Shown: piece after piece, positions 9,802 to 17,739 of the stretch
Position numbering within the stretch: the stretch's first letter is position 1
Layout: every line of letters begins with the position of its first letter
Source: Gemmatimonadota bacterium
GTDB lineage: Bacteria > Gemmatimonadota > Gemmatimonadetes > Gemmatimonadales > Gemmatimonadaceae
Direction of reading: 5' to 3'
DNA: 64,000 nucleotides
Assembly (NCBI GenBank): GCA_027622655.1
Contig: JAQBYI010000013.1
Location: 1 to 64,000 of the forward strand
Notes under the pieces: model-generated
Database searches by the model: none
What the model was told of the DNA's origin: nothing
Seen by the model: the letters and a program-made list of their open reading frames with translations, nothing else
Made by a program: the position numbers and the translations under genes

Positions 9802-9955
9802 CAGACTCGCTTGGGAAAGGTCACCTTGGGAACAGTAGGTTCGCGCCGAGCGAGCGGCAAGCGCGCCGGCTGGCGACACCGCTTGAGCGGCGTACCGCGC
9901 TTCCATACCGGCGCCACTGCTTTTCGCGCTCTCGGTTCGGCGTTACGTTCCGCAC

Positions 9956-11719
9956 GTGATTCCTCCGTCAGCACGCCGCATCATCGCAACCGTAGCCTTC
10001 GGGCTCGGGATTGCGGGCGTGGTCTGGATGAATCGCGTTTCGACGCACCCACCGGCGAGCGCGGAGGAACCCGGGTTTGCGTTGGTCGATGCAACCGCAG
10101 CCGCGGGCATCACGTTCAAGCATCAACGCGCGCTGCTCGATCCGAAGATCGACAACATCGCGCCTCATGTCGCCGCGGTCGGCGCATCGGTGAGCGTTGC
10201 CGACGCCGACGGCGACGGCCGCCCGGATTTGTACTTCACTACGAGCAGGTTCGGCGAACTCAACGCGCTTTACATCAACAACGGTGACGGCACGTTTCGC
10301 GACGTGGCGCGCGATGCTGGCGTCGCCGATCTGAGCTCGAAGGCCGTCGGGCCCGTAATGGGCGCCGTGTGGGGCGACTACGACAACGACGGCCTGGAAG
10401 ACCTGCTCGTCTATCGCTACGGAATGCTCTCGCTCTTCAAAAACCTGGGCGGGCTCAAATTCAGCGATGTGACCGTCAGCGCCGGGCTCAGCCGCTGGGT
10501 GAACAGCAACGGCGCGATCTGGTTCGACTACGACCGCGATGGACTGCTCGACCTCTACGTAACCGCGTATTTCCGGGAGGATGTGAATTTCTCGGCGCTC
10601 ACGACGACGCGGATCATGCACGACAGTTTCGAGTATTCGTCGAACGGCGGGCGGAATCTCCTCTTTCACAACCGCGGCGACGGCGTGTTCGAGGACGTGA
10701 CTGAGGCAATGGGCGTGGGAAGTACGCGCTGGACGCTCACGGCCGCGAGCGCCGATTTCGACGATGACGGATGGCCCGACCTGTACCTCGCCAACGACTA
10801 TGGGCCCGAAGAGCTGTTCGTCAATGAGCTCGGGACGAAGTTCACGCTGGCTCGCGTGGGCCTCGAAGCAGACTCCAAGAGCGGAATGTCCGTCACCGTC
10901 GGGGACGTACACAACCGCGGGCGCCTCGACGTATTCGTCACCAACATCTCCGAAGCGGGATTCTTGTTTCAGGGCAACAATCTTCGGCTCAACTTGCTCA
11001 CGGAGCTTGGAAGATTCGAGAACATCGCGACAGGCGTCGTCACGAACGCTGGCTGGGCCTGGGGTGCACAGTTCGGCGACCTGAACAACGATGGCCGCAA
11101 CGACCTGTTCATCGCGAACGGGTTCATCTCCGCCAACAAGGAGAAGAACTACTGGTATGGAATGTCGAAAGTGGCTGGCGCGAACAAGAGTCTCTTTGAA
11201 GACGCCAGGACGTGGCCCGCGATGGGAGATGCGAGTCTCTCGGGATATGAGCGCTCGCGTGTCGTGCTCAATCGCGGAGAAGCCGGCTGGGATGACGTCG
11301 CAACGCGTGTCGGTGTAACGGATGAGTTCGACGGCCGCGCGGTCGCGTTCGCCGACCTTTTCGGCACCGGTGCGCTCGATGTGATCGTCGCCAACCAGAA
11401 CGCGCGGCCGGTCCTCTACCGCAATACTGTGCAGCCGGGGAATCATTGGATCGCCTTTCAACTCGTCGGTAGTGCCAGCAACAGGAGCGCGATCGGCGCC
11501 GAGGTGACAGTCGAGTTCGGCGGCAGCAGGCAGCGCCGCGTGGTGGACGGCGGCATGGGCTTCGCGAGCCAGAACGAACGGCGGCTGCACTTTGGACTTG
11601 GGCCCCGAATGAACGCAGACCGCGTGACCATTCGCTGGCCATCCGGTGCGGTGCAGAACGTTGGCCGGCTCGACGCCGACCAGGTGCACGTGATCACCGA
11701 ACCGCCGGTCTCACGGTGA
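9956..11719 (+). CDS. CRTAC1-like protein with FG-GAP propeller and ASPIC/UnbV domain
   Basis: A 587-residue protein with an N-terminal hydrophobic segment (about 8-25) that should export or anchor it. FG-GAP units follow, with calcium-loop motifs including ADADGDGRPDLYF, GDYDNDGLEDLL and ADFDDDGWPDLYL. The ASPIC/UnbV domain is near 490-560, with GNHWIAFQLVG, SAIGAEV and IRWPSG. It lacks the TPR segments of its two neighbours and is the shortest of the three. The start is GTG at 9956. Its stop overlaps the start of the UnbU-like gene by four bases (GTGA), so the two are translated together. The UnbV-UnbU pairing is known from enediyne gene clusters, although no enediyne polyketide synthase is present here. 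Confidence 0.86.
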   Translation: MIPPSARRIIATVAFGLGIAGVVWMNRVSTHPPASAEEPGFALVDATAAAGITFKHQRALLDPKIDNIAPHVAAVGASVSVADADGDGRPDLYFTTSRFGELNALYINNGDGTFRDVARDAGVADLSSKAVGPVMGAVWGDYDNDGLEDLLVYRYGMLSLFKNLGGLKFSDVTVSAGLSRWVNSNGAIWFDYDRDGLLDLYVTAYFREDVNFSALTTTRIMHDSFEYSSNGGRNLLFHNRGDGVFEDVTEAMGVGSTRWTLTAASADFDDDGWPDLYLANDYGPEELFVNELGTKFTLARVGLEADSKSGMSVTVGDVHNRGRLDVFVTNISEAGFLFQGNNLRLNLLTELGRFENIATGVVTNAGWAWGAQFGDLNNDGRNDLFIANGFISANKEKNYWYGMSKVAGANKSLFEDARTWPAMGDASLSGYERSRVVLNRGEAGWDDVATRVGVTDEFDGRAVAFADLFGTGALDVIVANQNARPVLYRNTVQPGNHWIAFQLVGSASNRSAIGAEVTVEFGGSRQRRVVDGGMGFASQNERRLHFGLGPRMNADRVTIRWPSGAVQNVGRLDADQVHVITEPPVSR

Positions 11720-12582
11720 CGCAAAACGGCAGGCTACGCGCGTGGCTCACCGAGCCGCGCTATTTGATCGTGATTCTCATCACGCTCGTCCTGATAGTGG
11801 GCCAGTGGCGATTCGCAATACTCGGCGACTACTGGCGCCTTGCAGCCGCGCTTGGCGTTTGTGTCGCGACCGAGTTGATATTTTCGTGGTTTGTACGCGG
11901 AAACATGGCCAATCTGCAGAGCGCGTACGTATCCGGAATCAGCATGGCGTTGCTCACCAAGCCTCAGATCGGCCTGCTCTGGCCGTTCGCGCTTGGCGGA
12001 TTCCTCGCCATCGCGTCGAAGTACGCGCTGACGTTTCGCAGCCGACATCTGTGGAATCCGAGCAACTTTGCCATTTGCCTGTTGCTCCTGCTTGCGCCCG
12101 AAACCGTCGCAGTGCTGAGTCACCAGTGGGGCAACGATCTCGCGACGAACGCCGTGATCTGGGTTTTCGGGTTGATCATCGCGAGCCGTGCGGGCGTATT
12201 GCACATCACGGTGAGCTACGTCGTGAGTTTCCTCGTACTCGCAGCGGTGCGGACGTCGATCTTCGGCGGGCCGCTCGGAGCGGAAATCGCGCCGCTCACG
12301 GGCCCGATGTACCAACTGTTCATCTTCTTCATGATCACCGACCCGCGAACAGTCGTACGATCGAAGCGCGGCCAGATCATCGTCGTGGTGATCGTCGCGC
12401 TAGTCGAGGCGCTGATTCGAATCGCGGGCGACCTCGGGCTGCCGTTGCTTTCGCCGCTGTACGCATCGCCGCCCCTCTTTGCGCTCGCGATCGTCGGGCC
12501 GATCGCAATGATGCTTGATTTGTGGAGAACACCCGCAGCGAACGCGCCGCCGGTAGCTACACCTCAGCCCGCCGCGGCGTAA
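11716..12582 (+). CDS. RnfD/NqrB-superfamily membrane protein, UnbU-like
   Basis: A 288-residue protein with seven to nine membrane spans. WNPSN (113-117) and ITDPRT (207-212) match the conserved positions of the NqrB/RnfD/UnbU superfamily. I do not see the Ser/Thr-Gly-Ala-Thr motif that carries covalent FMN in true RnfD and NqrB, so this is probably an UnbU-type branch rather than a Na+-pump subunit. Rnf or Nqr partner genes are absent from the window. The GTG start overlaps the stop of the preceding UnbV-type gene, so the proteins probably work together, perhaps passing electrons or a cofactor through the inner membrane. Its 3' end overlaps the convergent flavoprotein gene by 26 bp. The tail is Ala/Pro-rich. 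Family assignment is firm; UnbU function is not established. Confidence 0.8.
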   Translation: MTQNGRLRAWLTEPRYLIVILITLVLIVGQWRFAILGDYWRLAAALGVCVATELIFSWFVRGNMANLQSAYVSGISMALLTKPQIGLLWPFALGGFLAIASKYALTFRSRHLWNPSNFAICLLLLLAPETVAVLSHQWGNDLATNAVIWVFGLIIASRAGVLHITVSYVVSFLVLAAVRTSIFGGPLGAEIAPLTGPMYQLFIFFMITDPRTVVRSKRGQIIVVVIVALVEALIRIAGDLGLPLLSPLYASPPLFALAIVGPIAMMLDLWRTPAANAPPVATPQPAAA

Positions 12583-14203
12583 AGCCACACCGCTCGAGCA
12601 TCGCCAGCACTTCGCTTTCGCCGGCATTCAGCTTCGCGGCGCCCGCCAGCAGATCATCGGCGGCGCACGGGTACCAGTTGCGACGGGCTGCGCTATTGAG
12701 ACCCGCAACGTTCACGGGCTCGACGGTCGCGCTGATTGCTTCGAGCAGCGCGCCACGCGCACCCTTCGCTCCCGTGTTCACCGCACGCGCAAGATCAAGA
12801 CAGCGTGCCAGCCCGACAGCGAACGTCTGGTTGTCGCCGAGCAGAAACGCGGCCCCTATGGCAGAGTTCGGCGCCAGGCGCCGCGCAGACTCGGCGAAGC
12901 TTGCGGCCGCAAAGTAGAGATGGCTCAACGCGGTGAACCGCTCCCAGTCACCGAACGCGTCGTAGAGCGCGCCAACGACTCGCGCAGTTGTCTCGAGCTC
13001 CGACGTCGTCCGTTGGGCGTAGGCACTCAGCCTGTCGGCGAGGGCCGGCGAGTCCCACGCATCCGCGATCACCGCAGCGACGCGCTCGACGCCGAGCAGA
13101 GTGAGCGGGAAGCCGGTCGATAGCAGCGGGTCCACGATTCCCGCCGCTGACGGCAGCATCACCCAACCATTGCCAGCTACCGCATCGCTGAGGAACGAGA
13201 GGCACGGTACGTGGATGAACGCACGCGTCGGCACCGCTTTGCCAAACTGATCACCAACCGACGGGACGCGCGCCATAAGCCGGGCCCAAGCCTCCGCGCC
13301 GTCCGAAAGTCGCAGTTCGCGCGCCAGCGAGTCGGTGACCGCGGCACCGGCGCTCGTGATCCCGTTGTCAAAGTGCAAGACCCAGATCCATCCGCCGTCG
13401 AACACGTGATGTACCGCCGCGGCATCGGGCGGATACGGCAGCGCACTCGATGTTGTCTCGGTGAACGCTGCAGGAACCACATCACAGAACGGTTTGACGC
13501 CAGTGAAGTGCGAGTAGAGCGCCTGAGTTCCGGGAAGCCCGGGCAGCGTACGCTCGCCGAGCCCGAGCTGGCTATGCAGAAACCCGCGTGGCCCGCTCGC
13601 ATCAACTACCAGGCGCGCCGAGATCAAAACCTCGTCGGCGTCGCCCTGAACGGCCCGGCCGTGCGCAACCGGACTTTCCCGTCGCCCGACAAGAACGCTG
13701 CCCGCTGAAGCCGGTGTGATCGACGAGAGCGAAACGCCATCGATGTAGTCCACGTCCAGTGCGATCGCTTCGCGCACGAGGAAGTGATCGAAGTCCGGTC
13801 GGTACCAATGCACGTCGCCGATGTCGTCGTTGGGGCTCGCCGCCACCAGTAGTTGGTTGCCATGCGCCGAGTCGGCGACAAACGGCGCGCCGGTTTCGTG
13901 GCGAAAAAAGGAGAATCCGCGTTTGAGGCCGCACCCGATGTCTGCGTGCGCCCGCTTCCACGCTCCGTACTTGGTGAACGGCAACAGCTGCGGCAGATCG
14001 TACGTGCGCGCGATGCTCTCGAGCAGGAGGCTCGCGAGAGGGGTGGATGATTCGCCAATTGCAAAACGAGGATGATGTCCTCGTTCAATGAGTGCCACCG
14101 TGCGGCCGAGGCGTCGGGCTATCATCGCCAAGATTGACCCCGAGAAGCCGGACCCGATAATCGCGATGTCCACGTCGTGGCGGGTCACTACCCTGTCCCG
14201 CAT
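12557..14203 (-). CDS. FAD-dependent oxidoreductase of the flavin halogenase-like class
   Basis: A 548-residue flavoprotein. GSGFSG (17-22) is the dinucleotide-binding motif; IERG at 39-42 closes the first beta-alpha-beta unit. GESSTP (50-55) and the DPLLSTG segment resemble FAD contacts of tryptophan-halogenase-type enzymes. K94 in GLKRGF aligns by eye with the conserved halogenase lysine, and GWIWVLHF (271-278) keeps the two tryptophans of WxWxIP but not its Ile-Pro. Halogenation is therefore possible but not assured; hydroxylation or dehydrogenation are alternatives. The start may be ATG at 14203 (overlapping the upstream gene by 16 bp) or GTG at 14188 (TAGTG junction). It is the last gene of an operon after an asparagine-synthase homologue and a radical SAM gene. 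Confidence 0.8.
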   Translation of the reverse strand: MRDRVVTRHDVDIAIIGSGFSGSILAMIARRLGRTVALIERGHHPRFAIGESSTPLASLLLESIARTYDLPQLLPFTKYGAWKRAHADIGCGLKRGFSFFRHETGAPFVADSAHGNQLLVAASPNDDIGDVHWYRPDFDHFLVREAIALDVDYIDGVSLSSITPASAGSVLVGRRESPVAHGRAVQGDADEVLISARLVVDASGPRGFLHSQLGLGERTLPGLPGTQALYSHFTGVKPFCDVVPAAFTETTSSALPYPPDAAAVHHVFDGGWIWVLHFDNGITSAGAAVTDSLARELRLSDGAEAWARLMARVPSVGDQFGKAVPTRAFIHVPCLSFLSDAVAGNGWVMLPSAAGIVDPLLSTGFPLTLLGVERVAAVIADAWDSPALADRLSAYAQRTTSELETTARVVGALYDAFGDWERFTALSHLYFAAASFAESARRLAPNSAIGAAFLLGDNQTFAVGLARCLDLARAVNTGAKGARGALLEAISATVEPVNVAGLNSAARRNWYPCAADDLLAGAAKLNAGESEVLAMLERCGFTPRRAEV

Positions 14204-15177
14204 CGTGCGCAGGTCACGCGTGGTGCGACGCGCTGTGTGAAGTTGACCCTGCGTATCCGTGCATCACGGTCCTCAAAGCACGCGTCGCAACTCGAGAAGC
14301 GCTTGAGATCCCACCAGTCGGCAAGAACGCGTCCGGCTCCGAGCACCAACGCCGCGTCGTGAGCGTCCTCGAACGCAGCCAGCGACGGCTCGGCGAAGTC
14401 CCCGGTCGCTGTGAGCGCGTCGAGCGCGCCGTTTCCGCTCCGCACGGGAATGAGACTCACCGCCGTCGCGCCATGGGTGAATGCGTATTCAGTCGTCGCG
14501 ACGGCCGACCGTACCGCATCGTGCGGGGGCACGAACGGCGGCTGCACGAGGACGAACGCCCGATGCTCGACCCCCATCGCCGCGAGTCGCGTGGTGGCAT
14601 CGGCGTACATCGCGAGCGTCATTCGCTTGTTGAGGAGGTCGAGGATACGGTCGTCGGCGACCTCGAGCCCCATTGCCACCTCGAGCTTCCCCGCCAGCAG
14701 TCCGGCAAACCGCTGCACAGACGGTCCGACCAGGGCTGGATGGCACTCCACGATCACGCGCTCGAACGACGAGAGCCGCTCCGCGATCGCCTCGAAGTCT
14801 CCCGGTGGTATCGCCTTCGTGTCGAAGAAGCTTCCAGCGTTGTACAGTTTGATGACGGGCGCTGCCGGCGCAATTGCCAGCATGGCGTCAATCTGGGCGC
14901 GGATCGCTCCCGATGGCACGCTCTGTTCGAGTGTGTTCTTCCAGAGGTCGCACATCAGGCAGCGGTACGGACACTCCCGGTTCGAGAGCAGCAGCGTTGC
15001 CACGTTTCGCAGCACGCCGTGCTCGTCGACCTCACCTTCGACGAATGCGTTGTACGCCCGGTCGCTCGTAACCACGTTGCGCTGCGGGCGACGTGCGACG
15101 ATCCACGCGTCGCGCTCGGATGGAGATTTCGGATACGGATCCGGCGTGGCGCTCGACTCCGGCACTTGTGCGGTCAC
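14188..15177 (-). CDS. Radical SAM enzyme, uncharacterised family
   Basis: About 329 residues from GTG at 15177. The open frame reaches 15288, but that would overlap the upstream gene by 86 bp, while 15177 lies 25 bp after its stop. C-PYR-C-LM-C near residue 75 is the CxxxCxxC motif that binds the SAM-cleaving 4Fe-4S cluster. Downstream are KLYNAGSFFD, VIVECHPAL and LNKRMTL blocks typical of a TIM-barrel radical SAM fold. Two further pairs near the C-terminus (CDAC and CARC) could hold zinc or a second cluster. No B12-binding domain is present. It lies between an asparagine-synthase homologue and a halogenase-like flavoprotein in one operon. The substrate is unknown; the surroundings suggest modification of a small molecule, nucleoside or peptide. 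Confidence 0.82.
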   Translation of the reverse strand: MTAQVPESSATPDPYPKSPSERDAWIVARRPQRNVVTSDRAYNAFVEGEVDEHGVLRNVATLLLSNRECPYRCLMCDLWKNTLEQSVPSGAIRAQIDAMLAIAPAAPVIKLYNAGSFFDTKAIPPGDFEAIAERLSSFERVIVECHPALVGPSVQRFAGLLAGKLEVAMGLEVADDRILDLLNKRMTLAMYADATTRLAAMGVEHRAFVLVQPPFVPPHDAVRSAVATTEYAFTHGATAVSLIPVRSGNGALDALTATGDFAEPSLAAFEDAHDAALVLGAGRVLADWWDLKRFSSCDACFEDRDARIRRVNFTQRVAPRVTCARCGTG

Positions 15178-15202
15178 ACGCGCAAAGCAGGCGGCGGGCT
15201 CG

Positions 15203-16522
15203 TCACGCGTAGAGCGCGAGGAACCGGCTGCGGTATTCGGCTTCGTTCCACGGCATTGCCTTCCGCATCGCATCGGCATCAATGGCACCGTGCTGAAAGC
15301 GCCGCTTGGTGAACACCGGCATTTCCATTCCCGTCACGGCGCGTACGCCGCTGGCGACGATTTCTCCCTTGAGCGCGTACAACCGGTCCGTGTCGTAATC
15401 CGTGAGCACGTCCCATGGTAGCGACGCCGCGAGTTCGACGAGCGCCGGTCGCGTGTACGGACTGAAGCCCTCGAATCCAACGTGGCGTGCCGGCGCATAT
15501 GTACGCACGTACGAACGGCTGAGCCCGCCACTGTAGGTGAGCGAGTGCTTCATCGTCCCCACACCCCACCCTTCCTGATACAGCAGCGGATTGTTGACCA
15601 CGCTGCGAATTGTGAGCTCCGGATTCTCGTCGATGGGATAGTCCTTCATGTTCTCATCGCCGCCGTCGCCGTCCATCAAGTAACGCCACTCGGGATATCG
15701 CGTGCGAATGCCACGCAGCAGTGCGAGCGACATTGCCGCGCACTCCACATCGAGCGACTTGTAGTCCTCCGTAATGCGAATAACCTCGTCCGTGTCGAGC
15801 GCGCCCGTCGCAGCCGTGATCGGCTCGAGAAAGAGCCCCATGTCGACCGAATCGAGAAACGCGCGCGCCTGCGCGAGGTCGGGTCCGTCACCGGCGTCGA
15901 GCGTGAAAGCCTTGAGCCTGCCGAGATTGAGTCCCAGTGTTCGCATCGCATGGGCCGTGACGAGGAACACAGACCCACTGTCGATGCCGCCCGAAAACGA
16001 TACGCCGATTGGCGTGTCGGCGGGCACGCGGCGAAGCCATGTGCCGATTTCGTTGGAGAGCGCGCCGATGTACGCGCGGCCGATTGCGGCCGTGTCGGCG
16101 GGAAGTTCGTCGCGTCGCGGTACGAGAAAGCGAGTGTACGACGGGCTCGGATCCGGGCAGCCGACGATACGAATGGTAGTGACGTAGTGCGCAGGCACCA
16201 TGCGGGTGTAGTTCGGATGGAACTGATCGTCGAACCCGTTCGCTTTGAGCCAGCCGTGAATCGCGTCGATGCGATCGGCAACAACAAGAGCGGGCCCCTC
16301 GACCTTCTTGGCGAGGAAATACCGCACCGGTCGGTCGAGCGACCGAGCAATGCGCACCGTCTCCCCGTCGCGTGCGACGATCGCGAACGAGCCACCTATT
16401 CCCCGCACCGCAACCGGGTCGCCGGAGAGCACCCGCGCCCGCGCGTCGTCGAGCGTCAGGTCATCGAGGCGGTTGAGTGCGGAATCGGTGAGGTCGACGA
16501 GTTCGCCAACGTACTGATGCAT
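15203..16522 (-). CDS. Asparagine-synthase homologue lacking the glutaminase cysteine
   Basis: A 439-residue protein. The C-terminal half carries the ATP-pyrophosphatase loop SGGIDS (177-182) and the MDGDGGDE motif of asparagine synthetase-type enzymes. The N-terminal 130 residues look like a shortened class II glutamine amidotransferase domain, but the protein starts MHQ and has no cysteine at position 2, so glutamine hydrolysis is not expected. This combination is known from beta-lactam synthetases and lasso-peptide cyclases, which adenylate a carboxylate and close an amide. I infer an amide-forming or ligase role rather than asparagine supply. The start is ATG at 16522 with GGAG about 10 bases upstream. 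It is first of three same-strand genes, with a radical SAM enzyme and a flavoprotein following. Confidence 0.83.
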   Translation of the reverse strand: MHQYVGELVDLTDSALNRLDDLTLDDARARVLSGDPVAVRGIGGSFAIVARDGETVRIARSLDRPVRYFLAKKVEGPALVVADRIDAIHGWLKANGFDDQFHPNYTRMVPAHYVTTIRIVGCPDPSPSYTRFLVPRRDELPADTAAIGRAYIGALSNEIGTWLRRVPADTPIGVSFSGGIDSGSVFLVTAHAMRTLGLNLGRLKAFTLDAGDGPDLAQARAFLDSVDMGLFLEPITAATGALDTDEVIRITEDYKSLDVECAAMSLALLRGIRTRYPEWRYLMDGDGGDENMKDYPIDENPELTIRSVVNNPLLYQEGWGVGTMKHSLTYSGGLSRSYVRTYAPARHVGFEGFSPYTRPALVELAASLPWDVLTDYDTDRLYALKGEIVASGVRAVTGMEMPVFTKRRFQHGAIDADAMRKAMPWNEAEYRSRFLALYA

Positions 16523-16579
16523 CGCGCGCTCCAGCGGTTCGGTGAATGCAGATCTGCCGTGTCCAAGTCTAGCGACATT

Positions 16580-16647
16580 GCGGCGCAGCGTTCAGTGCGG
16601 CGCAACGTTCAGTGCGGCGCAGCGTTCAGTGCGGCGCAGCGTTCAGT
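16580..16647. repeat. Four tandem copies of a 17-bp repeat
   Basis: Units of gcggcgcagcgttcagt occupy 16580-16596, 16597-16613 (one base changed), 16614-16630 and 16631-16647. The fourth unit runs into the last codons and stop of the minus-strand gene ending at 16643. The array fills most of the 120-bp gap before the asparagine-synthase homologue's start at 16522, so it may influence that promoter or simply be a slippage expansion. Confidence 0.85.
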
Positions 16648-17692
16648 CGCCGCCCTTGAGTTTCTTGAACTGCTCGTTCACCGATTCCGGCACGAGCAGG
16701 TTGTCGGCAATCTCGGCGACTTCCTCGGCCTCACGCCATGCACGTTCCAGCTCTTCGAGCTCGCCGTCCATTGCGCGCCGTTCGGCTTCTTCGTGCAACG
16801 CCATCTCCAACGCGAGCCGGTGCGGCGTCGGAAGGCTGTACAGCCCGAATTTCGTGAAATCACGTTGGCGGCGACGCCAGCGCGGCCGGTTATCCACAGG
16901 CCATACGCGGGAGTATGCGCGTGACATGTCGGCGAGGTGGTCCAGGTAGCCCTCCGATCCACCGAGCGTTTCGATTTCCTGCACAGCGTCCGCAACCGTC
17001 TTCTTGGTTCCACCGAACCGGTTCACGTTCGGCACGACAATAGCGGCAATCCGCTCGGCTTCGGGACCAGTGAACTGCGCCGATCCGTTCTTGTACCGCA
17101 GACTGAGCGCGAGCGACCCGTCACTGGCTCGGCCGATGGAAGACTCGCCAAGGTGGCGCCGGCGTACGTGCATGACACGCCCGCTGTCGCTGCGGACCTT
17201 GGCCACCACCGTGTTGGGGCTTCCCTTCACTGCCGCACGAATCGCCTGAACGGTCATCCAACCAAACCCGCCGATGAAGGCGCCGACCGCCGCGCCGCCA
17301 ACGGCAGCGGCCGCGATGAGCGTCACACCTCCGCCTGCATAGAGCACGGCCTTCGTTCGCCGCTTTCCGAACTGATCGCCGTAGCGCCAGGCCGCAAACT
17401 CAGGGCGGAGAGGCTGGCCGACTCGAACCAGCGTCGTTCCGTCACCGACCTTCGCGAGCCCAATGTTGTCCGTCGTCACCCGTTTGCGGGAATCGCGATA
17501 CAGCTTTTCGGCCTGCTCAACCGCCTCCCACCGTTCGTCGAGCGGCGAGAGGTTCCAGCGCTCACACGACCGGCAGACCACCCACAGTCGGCCGCGCGCA
17601 GCGTCGAACGCCAGGCGTTTTCCGACCGGAAATGCCTCGATGGACTCGTTCGAGCCAAGCGGTTTGTTGCAGAAAATGCAGGTCGAATACAT
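16643..17692 (-). CDS. Uncharacterised protein with N-terminal zinc finger and central membrane hairpin
   Basis: 349 residues from ATG at 17692. A TTG at 17740 would add 16 residues and abut the divergent helicase start, so I prefer the ATG, which begins MYSTCIFCNK. CIFC and CRSC, about 35 residues apart, make one zinc site. Residues about 115-150 are a Gly/Ala-rich hydrophobic stretch broken by glycines, probably a membrane hairpin. The C-terminal 130 residues are charged and helical, with a Glu-rich coiled segment near the end. No enzymatic motif is visible and I do not recognise the family. A membrane-associated adaptor is one possibility. It is divergent from the DEAD-box helicase. Confidence 0.7.
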   Translation of the reverse strand: MYSTCIFCNKPLGSNESIEAFPVGKRLAFDAARGRLWVVCRSCERWNLSPLDERWEAVEQAEKLYRDSRKRVTTDNIGLAKVGDGTTLVRVGQPLRPEFAAWRYGDQFGKRRTKAVLYAGGGVTLIAAAAVGGAAVGAFIGGFGWMTVQAIRAAVKGSPNTVVAKVRSDSGRVMHVRRRHLGESSIGRASDGSLALSLRYKNGSAQFTGPEAERIAAIVVPNVNRFGGTKKTVADAVQEIETLGGSEGYLDHLADMSRAYSRVWPVDNRPRWRRRQRDFTKFGLYSLPTPHRLALEMALHEEAERRAMDGELEELERAWREAEEVAEIADNLLVPESVNEQFKKLKGGD

Positions 17693-17739
17693 GGACTGGC
17701 GCAGGGAGTCCCAAAACTGATCAAGGCGAGTGGTCCTCA

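Noticed and set aside
9802-9906. N-terminal extension of the large CRTAC1-type lipoprotein
   Set aside because: It would bury the lipoprotein signal behind 35 residues; ATG at 9801 gives a normal signal.
9968-11689. 573-codon minus-strand open frame opposite a CRTAC1-like gene
   Set aside because: Antisense to calcium-loop repeats, with no recognisable domain or start signal.
11716-12582. True Rnf/Nqr complex subunit
   Set aside because: No other rnf/nqr gene and no covalent-FMN motif; the UnbU branch fits better.
1938-12582. Enediyne biosynthetic cluster
   Set aside because: UnbV/UnbU-type genes alone are not enough; there is no enediyne polyketide synthase or thioesterase.
15178-15288. 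N-terminal extension of the radical SAM protein
   Set aside because: It overlaps the end of the upstream gene on the same strand and has no family resemblance.
15203-16522. Lasso-peptide cluster
   Set aside because: The asparagine-synthase homologue fits, but no leader peptidase, PqqD-like protein or precursor peptide was found near it.
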